Shown in pieces: positions 24,880 to 35,468 of a stretch of 64,000 bases of DNA (position 1 is its first letter; every line of letters starts with the position of its first letter). The position numbers and the translations under genes were made by a program. Below the pieces are notes generated by a model. That model worked only from the letters and a program-made list of their open reading frames with translations, was not told the DNA's origin and did not search any database. The stretch lies in assembly GCF_963678635.1 (NCBI RefSeq), contig NC_087062.1, positions 53,702,473 to 53,766,472 of the forward strand, in the 5' to 3' direction. The stretch comes from Symsagittifera roscoffensis. Taxonomy: Eukaryota; Xenacoelomorpha; Acoela; Convolutidae.

Positions 24880-25310
24880 GGCATCATGAAACAATTCAAT
24901 CAAAAAAATTAGAACAACAAATTCATTATAAAATTAAAAGAACTTGAAAAACTGCTGAAGCCTTTTCTTGTGTTTTACAGATATCAAGCTCTAAAAAAAG
25001 CAAAAAACATAGGCCACTAAGATGCAGGCTCGAAGATAAAATGGACCAACGAAAGGGACTATTTTTGATTAATTTCAATTAGAAAGCGTTTTTTTTATTA
25101 TTTTAACAAACAAATTAGAAACTTATCGTAATATAAACAAACTTTAGTGCTTGAACTTGAATGCAATTTGGAGTACTAAATCACAGATAATTGTCATTAC
25201 TTTTTTTTAGAAGACTTAAGTAGAATTAGAAACTGTGGACCTTGTACAAGAGAAAAAAATCATTGTGGCCCCAGTTTTGCAAGATAATTTCTCTTTTTTT
25301 GATATCAAAA
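24880..25310 (+). repeat. Diverged about 430-bp repeat, copy 1
   Basis: Pairs with 26918-27325. Shared landmarks in the same order are 'gcatcatgaaacaattcaa', 'ttaacaaacaaattagaaa', 'tgcaatttggag', 'cattactt...tttagaagac' and 'gccccagttttgcaagataa'. The copies are clearly diverged, so this is an older interspersed or locally duplicated repeat. No coding content. A 20-bp inverted repeat around 'gatatcaaaaaagaaag' follows at about 25297-25340. Confidence 0.65.
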
Positions 25311-26182
25311 AAGAAAGTCTTTCTTTCTTGATATCAAAAAACAAAATGTGTCGTTATACAGGCTGATCAGTTGAAACTCCTTGCCTTGAAAAGCAAACAA
25401 TAAAGCGATAACAAACAAAAAATCTTGCAGCCTAACAAAGACTCAAATAATTAGAACACCTGCAAATCAAAACTGAACGAAAAAAAAAAACTTTTTTTAA
25501 TTTAAAAAACAAAAAGTGAGTATACTGACAACTTTCTAAAGACCGGAAGACAAAATAGGCATCCAATGAAACAAAACTTATGAAGGTTGGAATTAGAAAA
25601 AGAACTTTGAATAATTCTGGCATTAAAATCGGACCGGTCTAAAATGTCCTATTTTTTATTCCCACTCTCACTTCCACTCACTCAGTCGAATTAACATTTA
25701 TTTTCCAAAAGAAATGTTTTTTTTTTCTTTTCCCTCTTTTCATGTTCATATATTTATCAAAAAAAGATCTTAAAGTTATGTAAATTCCTGAAAGATAAAA
25801 GCAGCAACACAGATCTGATGACCCAATACTCTGAGAGACAATTGGTGGACGAATCAGTCTGCAATCTAGACGCGGACTAAAACCAGATTAAGTGTTGGTC
25901 TAAATGTAACGACTAGGCATTGAACCATCAGTATTAGATCTAAAATCAGTTGTTCAATGAATTTTTAATCATTTATACTTAACTATTCGTTTTATAAACT
26001 CATACTTTTTTCTAACTTTTGTTTCTACTATAACATTTTTCAATAGATTTGACGATCTTAGGTGAGACTTATAGCAACAAAATGAATTAATAAAGAGACA
26101 AGAGAGGCCACACGAGAGCACGTGTCCCTCTTAGTATAGTACAGACTTCCTTTTGATCTGAAAGGTGTTCTCCAGCTCATAC

Positions 26183-26303
26183 TTCGGCAAAAACAATCCC
26201 GAAAAACCAGTAGTTACCATAACAAACACTTGTCACAAACACAATGAGTGCAGCTTTTGAGAACAAAATGTAGCCAGATTTCTTCCGTTGCGCCACAGTT
26301 TTT
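26183..26303 (-). CDS. Probable internal exon of a membrane receptor (GPCR TM6-like)
   Basis: On the - strand, a 121-nt block between an acceptor (ctttttttaaag) and a GTATGA donor reads 40 codons without a stop. It has a basic start (QRKKSG), then one hydrophobic membrane segment containing FSKAALIVFVTSVCY and NYWFFGIVF. A basic juxtamembrane stretch followed by a helix with WxFG recalls TM6 of adhesion/secretin-type G-protein-coupled receptors (LTWxFG), but this is a weak resemblance from one helix. I found no neighbouring TM5 or TM7 exon; one could sit in the gap at 24456-24655 or in unscanned intron. It could also be a gene remnant. Confidence 0.4.
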
Positions 26304-26917
26304 CTTTAAAAAAAGATCAGACAGGAAAATTCTGTTTTCACTTGAGGTTATCGTAAGATTATCGTCGCTTCAAAAAATGAAAACTGATGTTCTAAACATT
26401 TATAAACTTTTCACATCCAAGTTTAGGTTTAAGTTTTTGATTTATAAAAGACTTATATTTTGACTTTTTGACAAATTTCATCAATTAGAACAACCAAAAT
26501 TAGATATTTTTTATTCGATTATAATCAACATACTTTCATGAGATTATAATCTTTTATTATCCATTCATTTAAATTATTGAAAGAAAAATTAACAACTGAT
26601 TGTTGTTCATAAGAAACAAAAATTTTTAAATTTATATAACCTCTTATTTTTCTAAAGTTTTGTCACGACAAAAATTGATCTTAATTATTTCCTATTGTTT
26701 ATTTCTGATTTTTTGTCAATAAAAATCATTAAAAATGAAATGTCTTGTCACACGCTGGTTCATCTGAACACAAAGTCAAACCATGAAACAAAAATTTCGT
26801 AGAGCTCCTTTCAAGTTAGTTGAAAGATTCCTTTGGTAAGTGAAAAACAAACTTGGCCAAAGAAATTCGGAGAATAAAACAGTTTTCTGATATTTTTTGT
26901 CAAAAAAAACTCATTAA

Positions 26918-27325
26918 TTGCATCATGAAACAATTCAAATAAAAAAATTGAGAAAATAAATTTATAATAAAATTGAAACAACTTGATTTTTGTTTTGTTT
27001 TACATATACTAACCAACGTCTGAGAAAAGCATAAAATATAAGCCCTTAACATGCAGGGTCAAAGACAAAATTAACAAACACAGAGATTATCATTGATTAT
27101 ATTCAATTGAAAAGCGTTTTTTGATCTTAACAAACAAATTGAAAATTTATCATTATATAAATGACTTTTAACGCTTGAAAGTAGATGCAATTTGGAGGAC
27201 GCAAATCGCAAATAATCAGCATTACTTGTTTAGAAGATTTTAGTTGACTAATTTAGAAAATTTGGACATTTTACAAGAAAAACTATTGTGGCCCAGGCCC
27301 AAGTTTTGCAAGATAATTCCTATTA
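26918..27325 (+). repeat. Diverged about 430-bp repeat, copy 2
   Basis: Same family and orientation as 24880-25310 (see landmarks there). It starts 'ttgcatcatgaaacaattca' and ends 'cccaagttttgcaagataat'. Just before it, 26755-26800 ('ttcatctgaacacaaagtca') is the reverse complement of part of the element at 32500-33409 ('gactttgtgttcagatgaac', about 33045), so a remnant of that element probably adjoins. Confidence 0.6.
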
Positions 27326-27749
27326 TCGAAATATATGAGCTGAGAAAAAAAACAAATTCATCAAAAAATACCCTGCCGGATGATGATGAGTTTTGAGCTG
27401 CAATAATACATTTTGAAACAAAAATTAGTGTCGAAGCGTAATGATTGACAGTTTTGCTTTTTTCGAGCCAAGAACAGACCGTAACCGTAAAATTGACTAG
27501 CTCTTAGTGAAAATGATATATCAGAGGCTCCTAACTAAATCCTTAAAAAAACTAAGTCTAACGTCTGACTCGCACTTCTCTTTGACCACAACAACAGTAC
27601 CTTGGGGAAAAATATACTTGCTACTTTTCGCAGGTCAACTGTAACCTGACCGCGAGAAAAGCACTTGGTGCTTTTAGCGCAGCAGCTGGCTAGTCTTCTT
27701 GAATAATTTCAACCAATTCACAAAATAAGTAGGAACTATGACGTATAGT

Positions 27750-27794
27750 CCGTCCCGTCCCGTCCCGTCCCCCCCCCCCCCCCCCCCCCCCCCC
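27750..27794. repeat. CGTCC microsatellite running into a poly-C tract
   Basis: Four copies of CGTCC are followed by an uninterrupted run of about 27 C. This is a strong purine/pyrimidine strand asymmetry in otherwise AT-rich DNA; the run length may be inexact in the assembly. Confidence 0.95.
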
Positions 27795-28499
27795 GTCGAT
27801 TGTGACGAAAGAAATCTTGCAAGGGGTCAAGTGAGATGTCATAGAAAAAAAAATGTTGCAGTCTTGGTTCAGTTTCTACAAAAAGTCAGAATGGAGCTTC
27901 GTGCCACTTGCAATACCAAAAAAAGCAATTCAAGCTAGCAGACAGGAAAGGGAATGAGAACAACTATGCCTTCACAAAATTGAGGAAATGCCAATAAAAC
28001 CACAATTAAAAAATTTCAAATTGTTGCCTGGAATGATATTCTTTTTGAACAAAACACGCGTTCAGAAACATACTCGATCGCTTTTATTGAGAATTTAAAA
28101 CAATAAGTGAGCGGTAAATGAGCCAACAAAATTTTTCCTGTAAAACCGAAATTAATCTGTTGAAATGAAAACCTTTGAATTATGGATTCTATTCTAAGAT
28201 TCTGAGCTTTTTGGATAACAGGAGGTCAGCATAACTTTTTTTTATCTCCCTTGAAACAGCCCAAAATTCGATCACTAAACCAATAAAATATAAACTTTAA
28301 TAATTTGGACGGAAAAAATTAATACAACAAAAAAAAACACGAAGTAAATGGCAGTTAAATTACAAATTGAAACAGTTAAACGATACAATAAAAGTAAATG
28401 CAATGAAATGTGGCCTTAAAATGATTTGCTGCTGATAACCTTGATAAAAACTTAACTTTGGTTAGAGTGAGTTGATAAAAAATATCAGAGGCTCAAGGA

Positions 28500-29220
28500 G
28501 AAAAATAATAGGCTATAGGCTCGGATTTGGCAAGATAGTTGGCGAGAAAAGTCCAAAAAACGGCCAACAAATCAAAATTTGACATTTCCGAAAACCATAG
28601 CTCATTGTGGAAAAAAATAAGGTGAAGCTAATTATGAAAAAGGGATTCACGCAACCTGTAGTATGGATCGCAACCAAAATCTCAGATTTGGGAGGGTAGT
28701 TCTTGAGAAAAGTCAAAAACTTTCAAAAAAACAGTCAAAAATTAAATTTTGAGTTTTCCGAGAGCAAATAGTTTCGATGTGCAAAAAATTTGGGCGCAGT
28801 CGTATCAAGAAATCAGTTTCCCGCAATCCGTTATTTGAATTGAACCCAAAATCTCAGATATGGCAGGGTGGTTTTCGAGAATATTCAAAAAATTTAAAAA
28901 ACGGTCAGAAAATCAAAAAATTGCCCTTTCCGAGGGCGATAACTGTTTGCGTAAGAAACTTTGGGGATCAGTGGAGCTTCTTTTACTACCCGTTATCTCA
29001 ATGGAACCCACAATGTCAGATTTAGGAGGTTGATTTTTGAGAACAGGTAAAAACCTTCACAAAATGGTCAAAAATCAAATTTTGACTATTCTGAGGGCAA
29101 TAAACTTATGCGTAAAAATTTTGGGCGTAGACTCTTACAGGGAATTTTTAAAAGCGTTCTATTTATTGAAACCCAAAACTCAGATTTCAGAGTAATAGCT
29201 TTTGAGTAAACGAAAAAAAA
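28500..29220. repeat. Tandem array, about 165-bp unit, roughly 4.5 copies
   Basis: The core 'ctcagatttgg(g)aggg...ttgagaaaagtc' recurs at about 28519, 28680, 28852, 29013 and 29188, giving spacings of 160-175 bp. Each unit also carries a 'gtcaaaaatcaaattttga' block and a 'tttccgagagcaataactg' block. Units are clearly diverged from one another. Satellite-like, no coding function seen; open frames inside it are accidental. Confidence 0.8.
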
Positions 29221-29639
29221 ATGTTGGTAAAATAGTTCCCCACAGACTTGTTCGAAGGCTGTAGACAGAGATTTCACATAAAAGATACTATGGAGGAGTT
29301 TGTAGGCGCTCAGGGGAGTAGGCGTTTTTTAATTGAGACCCTCTTTTGAAGACCAATGAAAGTTTCTGCAAAAAACTAAAATTTTTCAAATAAATTAGGA
29401 AATAATTTTCTATAACGAAAAAAAAATAAACTTGAACAAACCGATAAGTAAACGTACAACTGACTTGAAAGAAGATATCAATCTTAATAGAATTACATCT
29501 TTCTAGAGTAAATGAAAAATGAAAAACAATTAAAATAAAACAGCATTCAGCAAAAAAAATTGAGGTGGTGCAACAACGCAGACAAAAATATAAGCAGACA
29601 ATTAATAAGCAGACAGTTTTTTGAAACGGAATATTTTCT

Positions 29640-29850
29640 GTTTGAAAAAAAACAGGCCCTGCTCAGATTCGAACCCAGGACCTTTGCTGTCCCAGGCGTT
29701 TTTGTTATCTCCAGACTAAGTAAACCAGAAACGCTTAGAAAATTGAATTAATTTTGAACCAACGCACCAACTAATTTAAGTGACTCTGTTAAAACAAGTT
29801 GTTTACCCGAAAAAAGTCTATATTCAGGTTGAATAACGCATGCTAATCGC
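29640..29850 (-). mobile_element. tRNA-derived SINE, copy 1
   Basis: On the - strand the head holds a pol III B-box-like GGTTCGAATCT preceded by a tRNA-like T-arm and variable region (gcaaaggtcctgggttcgaa). The sequence on the other side of the tRNA-like head shares 'caagttgtt' and 'atgcctaatcgc'-like blocks with the copy at 30315-30500, so they are one family. The tRNA cloverleaf is too degraded for a tRNA gene. Confidence 0.6.
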
Positions 29851-30314
29851 CGGCATCAGTGTAAAAACGCATTGTAAAACGATCATTCAGTCCAAGAAAA
29901 AATACTTTAAAAAACATCGAATTGGTGTTTTTTAATTTAAAAAAAACCTAGAAAAACATTGCAAGGGAAAACAGTCGTAAAGTCTATAAAAAACTATTAA
30001 ACGAGTTTAAAAAATTCGAATTATTTTCTTGAATGATGGTCTGTTTGCAAAAAACACGTGCAGAAACCTAATTGACTGCGTTTAAAGAAATATCAAGCAA
30101 TAATTGGCTGGTAGCTGAGGTAAACTTTCGTAGACCCAAAATAAAAATGCTTTCGTGAAAAACTTTGAAGTATAATTTTTATTGTACGTTTTATTAGCTT
30201 TTTTTAATTAAAAATTATGCTTCCCATGGAACCCCCGAACTTCTTTTTTTAAGCCAGAAACATTTGAGCTAAAACTATTTTTGCCAGAAAAAAACAAAAG
30301 GCAAATACACGAAG

Positions 30315-30500
30315 TCTAGGTTAGTAAATTCGAACCCATGACCTTTGCGTCTCATGCAAATTTAGTGAGACATTTAGGTAATGAACACGCTTGGGACGCC
30401 AAAAAATAGGAATTCGCTATGACTCAAGATACCGAATTATGCAATTGATTTTGTTACACAAGTTGTTAGACCAAATAAAAATGCCTAATCGCTGCGTAAA
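30315..30500 (-). mobile_element. tRNA-derived SINE, copy 2
   Basis: Same family and strand as 29640-29850. The B-box-like GGTTCGAATTT lies in 'gcaaaggtcatgggttcgaa', and the body shares 'acaagttgtta' and 'atgcctaatcgc'. It lies about 470 bp from copy 1. Confidence 0.6.
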
Positions 30501-31460
30501 ATTATATTTAATAAAAATTATTTCAGTGTTGTGAAGAACGGTTCGTTTTTTTAATTTTTCAGACTAAGTATTCATTTTATCGAAAGTTTCTTATGTATTT
30601 TTTCTGGGGTTTTTCAAAATTTTATCATTTTTAAATAACTTTCATGGCTCATTAAAAACATTCAATCTCCTCACGCTTAAAAAAAACTTTACTAACCAAA
30701 ACAAAAGTTATCGTTTTTACTTAATAATTCTTTTTGAAAATAAAACTTGCTTGCCAAAAGAAGTTTGCAATTTTGAATTTGAGTTACTTTATAAAGTCAT
30801 TGCAATTTCTTTTGAAATATTAATGTGAAACAAAATCATTTCGAGGTCTTTTAGATCCACTAAAAAGTTAATTCTTGTTATTGCGACAAGTCCTGTAAGT
30901 TTCATTTTTTAAAACCGAACAAAATTATATTGTTGTTTGCTTTCAAAACTGATGTTTGTTTTGAAAACATCACATAACAGTGCTTCTTTTCTAGCAGATT
31001 TAGGACATGCGCGGATCAAACAGGAAGGATTAAAAAATTGAGAAGCTTGTTAGTCCTTTTTTAGGTCGACGAAATTGGTTTTCCGAACACTCAAAACACC
31101 TGTCTTGAGAAAACTTTTACGCAGTAGTTTTTGAACTTTTTGGAACCGTTTGACCAAAAAATTATAATTTTTGGCAATTTTTCCCCTCAAAACTAGTACG
31201 TATAGGCGCCCAATATTAAATTGGTAGAACAGTATCATAAATCAATTTACAAACCTTTACAGCTGCAAAAAAATTTGATTAAGTTTTGTTTTAATTAAAT
31301 TTTTTAGCCAGCGTTTAACATATGTGCTTGGTAGCATGCAATATTTAATTAAATTGGGTGCAATTTCAAAGTAAAATAAAACAAACGAGCTCAAAATCTC
31401 AAATAATTTTTTGAAACCGCGTGATTTAACTTTGGGGTTGAAATTTCTGTTGCCTTTTTA

Positions 31461-31849
31461 CAGCAGCGGATTTAGGGAGGGGCGGCTCCCTCCATAGAGA
31501 TTCAACCCCCTCTCCAACCAAAGGGTCCTCCATTTGGTATTTTTTTTCAGACATCCATTTTGGGCTGACCAACCCTGCAACTTTCTATGGGCTCCTTGGC
31601 CGCCAATATATACTAATTTTTAAGGGGAGTGCGCGCCAAAAAACGCAGTTTTCTGGTCATAATGTTGCAAAGCGCACAAAAATGGCATTTTTGACCTAAT
31701 TGCGGCGCCGTTTTTTGTCAAGATTAAGTTTCTATAGTGTTCTGAGAGCTCTCGGAAAATCAATTTGGTCGACCAAAAATTTAAATAAAAGGTCGAAATT
31801 TTTTTTGGAAAATTCACCCCCATTCGAGAAAATTCTAGACCCGCTTCTG
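31461..31849 (+). mobile_element. Copy 6 of the GGGGCGGAT MITE family
   Basis: Both ends are recognisable (cagcagcggatttagg at the left, ctagacccgcttctg at the right). Internal landmarks are 'ccaaagggtcctcc', 'ggctgaccaaccctg', 'gcgcgccaaaaaacgcag' and 'caatttggtcgacc'. Direct flanks do not show a clear 8-bp duplication. Confidence 0.75.
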
Positions 31850-32499
31850 CTCATTTGCAAAATCGGTCAGGGATATCTCAAAAAGATCTCAAAGATTAAG
31901 CAAACAGTTTCCGGCAATTTAATTTACAGTAGACAAAATTGAAATAATTATTAAACATTTGTGAAATTTTTTAATCGGAGATGCATCGGAAAGAGTTTTC
32001 TCCTTCATGAATATTAATTTTCAAAAAAAAACAGATTTTTAAAATTATATATTTGGTGAACAACAAGGAGACGGGTCTGATCTAGACAGTGAACTTATTA
32101 GGCAATTATTAGAGACATGAAACGTGACAAAGCAGAAGCAAAGCACCCAATCAGAAGAAAATTATAAGCCGAACGATGAATGACTATACCTTACCTTCGT
32201 TCGTTTGAGGTCAAGCAAGGTTTTACCGCCAAAATGCCTGCAAATTTTTTGTGTTGCTCGATCAGACTCGTCTCGTTGTCATGCGCCTTATAATTTAGCT
32301 GCTCGAAAAAATTTACTGCTACAATTCATGTTCTGCTAATTTTAGCTCAGTTTTTGTGCAAAACTCAGCTGACATAATGCTGACTGAATATTGCAAGCAA
32401 GCCTAATGCTTAATGTCTTAATGCTTACTGAATATAGCTTAATTTCTGTCAAGTTTTTTTAAAATCCAAACCACGAATGAAAAAAGCATATAAAATGAT

Positions 32500-33409
32500 G
32501 CCCGCACCCAGTTTTAAGCGTTAATAATCGATTATTTTACGATATTAGTACCAGTCTCACTAAAATTGAGAAACAATCGTCTATTTTTCGATACAATTAT
32601 AATCGATTATAATTGATTATAATCCATTTTTTTAATTCAAATTTCTTTTTTATTAGTTTTGCACAAAAATCCATTATAAACGATTATAATTGATTATAAT
32701 CCCTTTTGTTTGTCCATTTTTGTCTTCGAAGTTGCATCTAAATTGCTTATATTTTATGCTTTTTGTGCACGTTGGATCCTATGAAAAATGGGAAAAATAT
32801 TTTAAAAGATTTCCAATTAATTCAAATTAATAAGTTTTTTTCATTTCTTCCCCATTATTATAATTGATAGTTGATTATAATTGATTAGAGTTGTTTTGCG
32901 ATGCATCTTTTAAGCTTTTTTAAACACCAAGACATCAGAAAATTGATTTAGTTTCATGATTGATTCGGAAAATTATTTTTGATCTACCGCGAGAACCTTT
33001 CCACTCATATGAAAGGTTCTCTATGAAACTTTTGTTTCGTGGTAAGACTTTGTGTTCAGATGAACCAAAGTGTTCAAAAGATCACTCTTTTAGAGATTTT
33101 CTTATTTGATACAAAAAAATAACCCATAAGATATAATTCGAATATAGGAAAATTTCGGCAAAATAAGAGATTATAATCGATTATAATCGATTATAATTGA
33201 TTTTAAGGGTTTTTAGTAGAACTATAATCAATTATAATCAACTATAATCGATTATAAGAAATTATAATCTCTTGGAAAATAGCACGATTATAATCAATTA
33301 TAAATCCCTTAAAGACCTAATTTTGGTAATTATAATCAATTATAATTGTCAAAAATCATCATAATAATCCGTTATAATCGATTATTTACGCCTAAACTTG
33401 GATGCGGGT
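32500..33409. mobile_element. 0.9-kb inverted-repeat element with an internal ATTATAATCG minisatellite
   Basis: The left end (cccgcacccagttttaagcg) and the reverse complement of the right end (cccgcatccaagtttaggcg) match over about 35-40 bp, each running into 'taataatcgattat'. Inside, near both ends (32590-32700 and 33165-33380), a 10-bp unit of the type ATTATAATCG / ATTATAATTG is repeated many times, partly as palindromes. No coding frame. It is probably a non-autonomous DNA transposon that carries its own minisatellite. Confidence 0.65.
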
Positions 33410-33902
33410 GCCTCTCTCAAACTATCGAAAGTTTTGCTGAAGTGTACACAAATTGGAAGAAAACTACAGCTGGCTCCACGTTTCTGCTCACGCTCCGTGT
33501 GGTTGCGAACAGCCGCGTGCCACATGGCCGCAATCTCGAAGAGCCGAAACAAAAAAAATTGTTCCCTCATAGCCGAAATTTTCTTGAAATTAACAAAGGC
33601 CATGAGCCTGATCAAAATTTGAGCGTCAAGGAGTCGTAAATTCAATACATTACACGTGGGCATATGGTCATATACATCATTGTTCGTGTCAAATCATTGT
33701 TAGCCTTATTTTCGGCTATCCGGGAATGCGGGTCTGTGGATACAAACCACAAGAAAAAAGAATCTATTACGATCAAAAATCCAACGTAAGAAATTCGGGC
33801 CAGAAAAAACGCCACTAACAACTGAAAACTGCTAATTAAAAATTTATGCAACCAAAGCTTCCTGCGCAAAGTGATACAGGTGCAAAGAATAATTCGATTC
33901 AT
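33382..33902 (-). other. Two overlapping open frames of unknown origin
   Basis: Just outside the element at 32500-33409, the - strand has an 86-codon frame (33902-33642) with a hydrophobic stretch (LLVAFFLARISYVGFLIVI) and a 93-codon frame (33663-33382) overlapping its end in another phase. The region is GC-richer than its flanks. Together they could be a frameshifted small membrane protein or part of an unrecognised transposon. I recognise no family. Confidence 0.2.
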
Positions 33903-34122
33903 TTTTTATCGTATAAGCAGGAGTCTGTTTCTGCTTCCAATATTGCTCAGCGATTCTTCTTTTTCAGCAATAGATTAAATCAACTTAATTTTTCACGTTA
34001 CATTAAAAACTAAGTTTCTTAAAAAAACGCTGATAAGTGTACTTCAGCCCAAAGTTTACTGGTTGCAAATCTTTGTCAAAACATTTTAAAGTAATCCATA
34101 TAAGAAAGGATTTTCTCTGTGA

Positions 34123-34775
34123 ATGGAATCGTCTCGGGGTATTTCTGGATCGAAGCAGAGGTACTTGTTGATGAAGCACTACAGGACAGACTGCATGTTG
34201 GCGCTGGCTCTCACTATCAAGTACAAGGAGGAGTTCCTGGACGATGTGGAGAACCTACTCATGGGTCCATTCCAGTTTAAGCTGGCCACAGATATACCAG
34301 GCTAGTCTAACTCCAGTTTTCATAATTTTAACAGAGAAGAAGGAAGATAATCCGGAGATGCAGGAAAATAATGGAATTATAAGTTTTAGATAATGTTTAT
34401 CTTTTCAATTTTTTTGTGATCTCAAACTCACTGAGTCGTTTCAAACTAGCCAAAGTAGACTTGGATTTTATTTCTTGTTTTTTAAAAGTCCAGTATTTAT
34501 TCAACGCAGGCTTCGACCGAGTGTTCAGGTATAAAGGCTCGAATTCGTTCGGAGGCGTGAACAAAGTGCAGTTGTTTGAGTGGATGGCCAAGAAGGGGTG
34601 GGTGCTCAACTGCTGCTTCGGAGACAAGTTCTTGGAAGAGTATATATTTATCAAATCGGGATCGAGTATTGGTTCTACGGGGGGAGGGGCAGTGGCAGGA
34701 GGAGGGGGAGGAAGTCGAGCCATGAGCAGCACGAGCAGGGCCGGTACTTCTATGGGCGACAATGACGACTGGTAA
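34123..34775 (+). CDS. Uncharacterised 147-aa protein, two exons with a GC-AG intron
   Basis: I do not recognise this protein. Exon 1 is 34123-34300 and exon 2 is 34510-34775 (stop TAA). The first exon meets a stop just after 34300 unless a GC donor is used. CAG|GCTAGT there joins, in phase, to the gcag acceptor at 34509, giving LATDIP-GFDRVFRY. Codons are GC-richer than the flanks in both exons. The N-terminal half is polar and helical in look (DCMLALALTIKYKEEFLDDV). The middle has FEWMAKKGWVLNCCFGDKFL. The tail is Gly/Ser-rich (GGGAVAGGGGGSRAM) and ends DNDDW. No signal peptide or membrane segment. AATAAA signals at about 34903 and 34971 fit a transcript end. The alternative, a 60-codon frame ending at 34305, is less likely given the good second exon. 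Confidence 0.6.
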
Positions 34776-35468
34776 AATCAGAATAGGACCATCCTCTTAT
34801 TGATCTTATCAAATTCACGAGAAATCTACTTACTTTTTTGGATCATTGCTGTATTTATAAAACGTTTTCAACAACATTTGACAACTGTATTTTATGTCAA
34901 AATAAACTATCGCTCATCTGATTTCCTTATGATGCAATTTTTTCCATGGCTTGTTATTTGTTTTCTTTTAATAAACTGAATGTTTCAGTTAATTTATTGA
35001 ATTAAATTTCTTTTTAATTTTAAAAACAAATGTTTATTTGTATTAGTCAGAAGACGAAATACTCAAATTTGTGTAGAATAACTATTTCAGTCGGCCCAAA
35101 AAACATTGATGAGTTAATTGGTAATACAAAAGTCACTAGCGCTAGGGAGACGATTTAACTGGCTCTAAATTTCGTATGAAGTCCTATGGCGCGACTGTTG
35201 TCTTTTAATCACGGGTTGATGTCACCGTATGAAAGGGCATATAGCTTCGGCTTGGTATAGTCACCAACTACTAGATCAACGATTTCACCTTCGTTGGAAG
35301 TATTCCTTATTTAGGAAGCACAGCAAACATAGATGTAATTGAGTGAAAAATTAAGTGTGATGCTTACCGTAACATCACCTGCCGTAAGAAACAGTCTAAA
35401 CGCAATAAAACGCATACATATTAAACTGAATAGGAACATTAGCAAGAAAGATTTAACAATTTTACGAC

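Noticed and set aside
27738-27938. Open frame beginning with a long proline run
   Set aside because: The prolines are just the poly-C tract translated; nothing else supports a gene.
32590-33390. CRISPR-like array suggested by regularly repeated TAATCGATTATAAT units
   Set aside because: Units are 10 bp and contiguous without unique spacers, and the context is a eukaryotic transposon; it is a minisatellite.
33346-33639. 97-codon + strand frame
   Set aside because: Starts inside the inverted-repeat element and runs through its terminus; two other frames over the same DNA are equally open, so none is supported.
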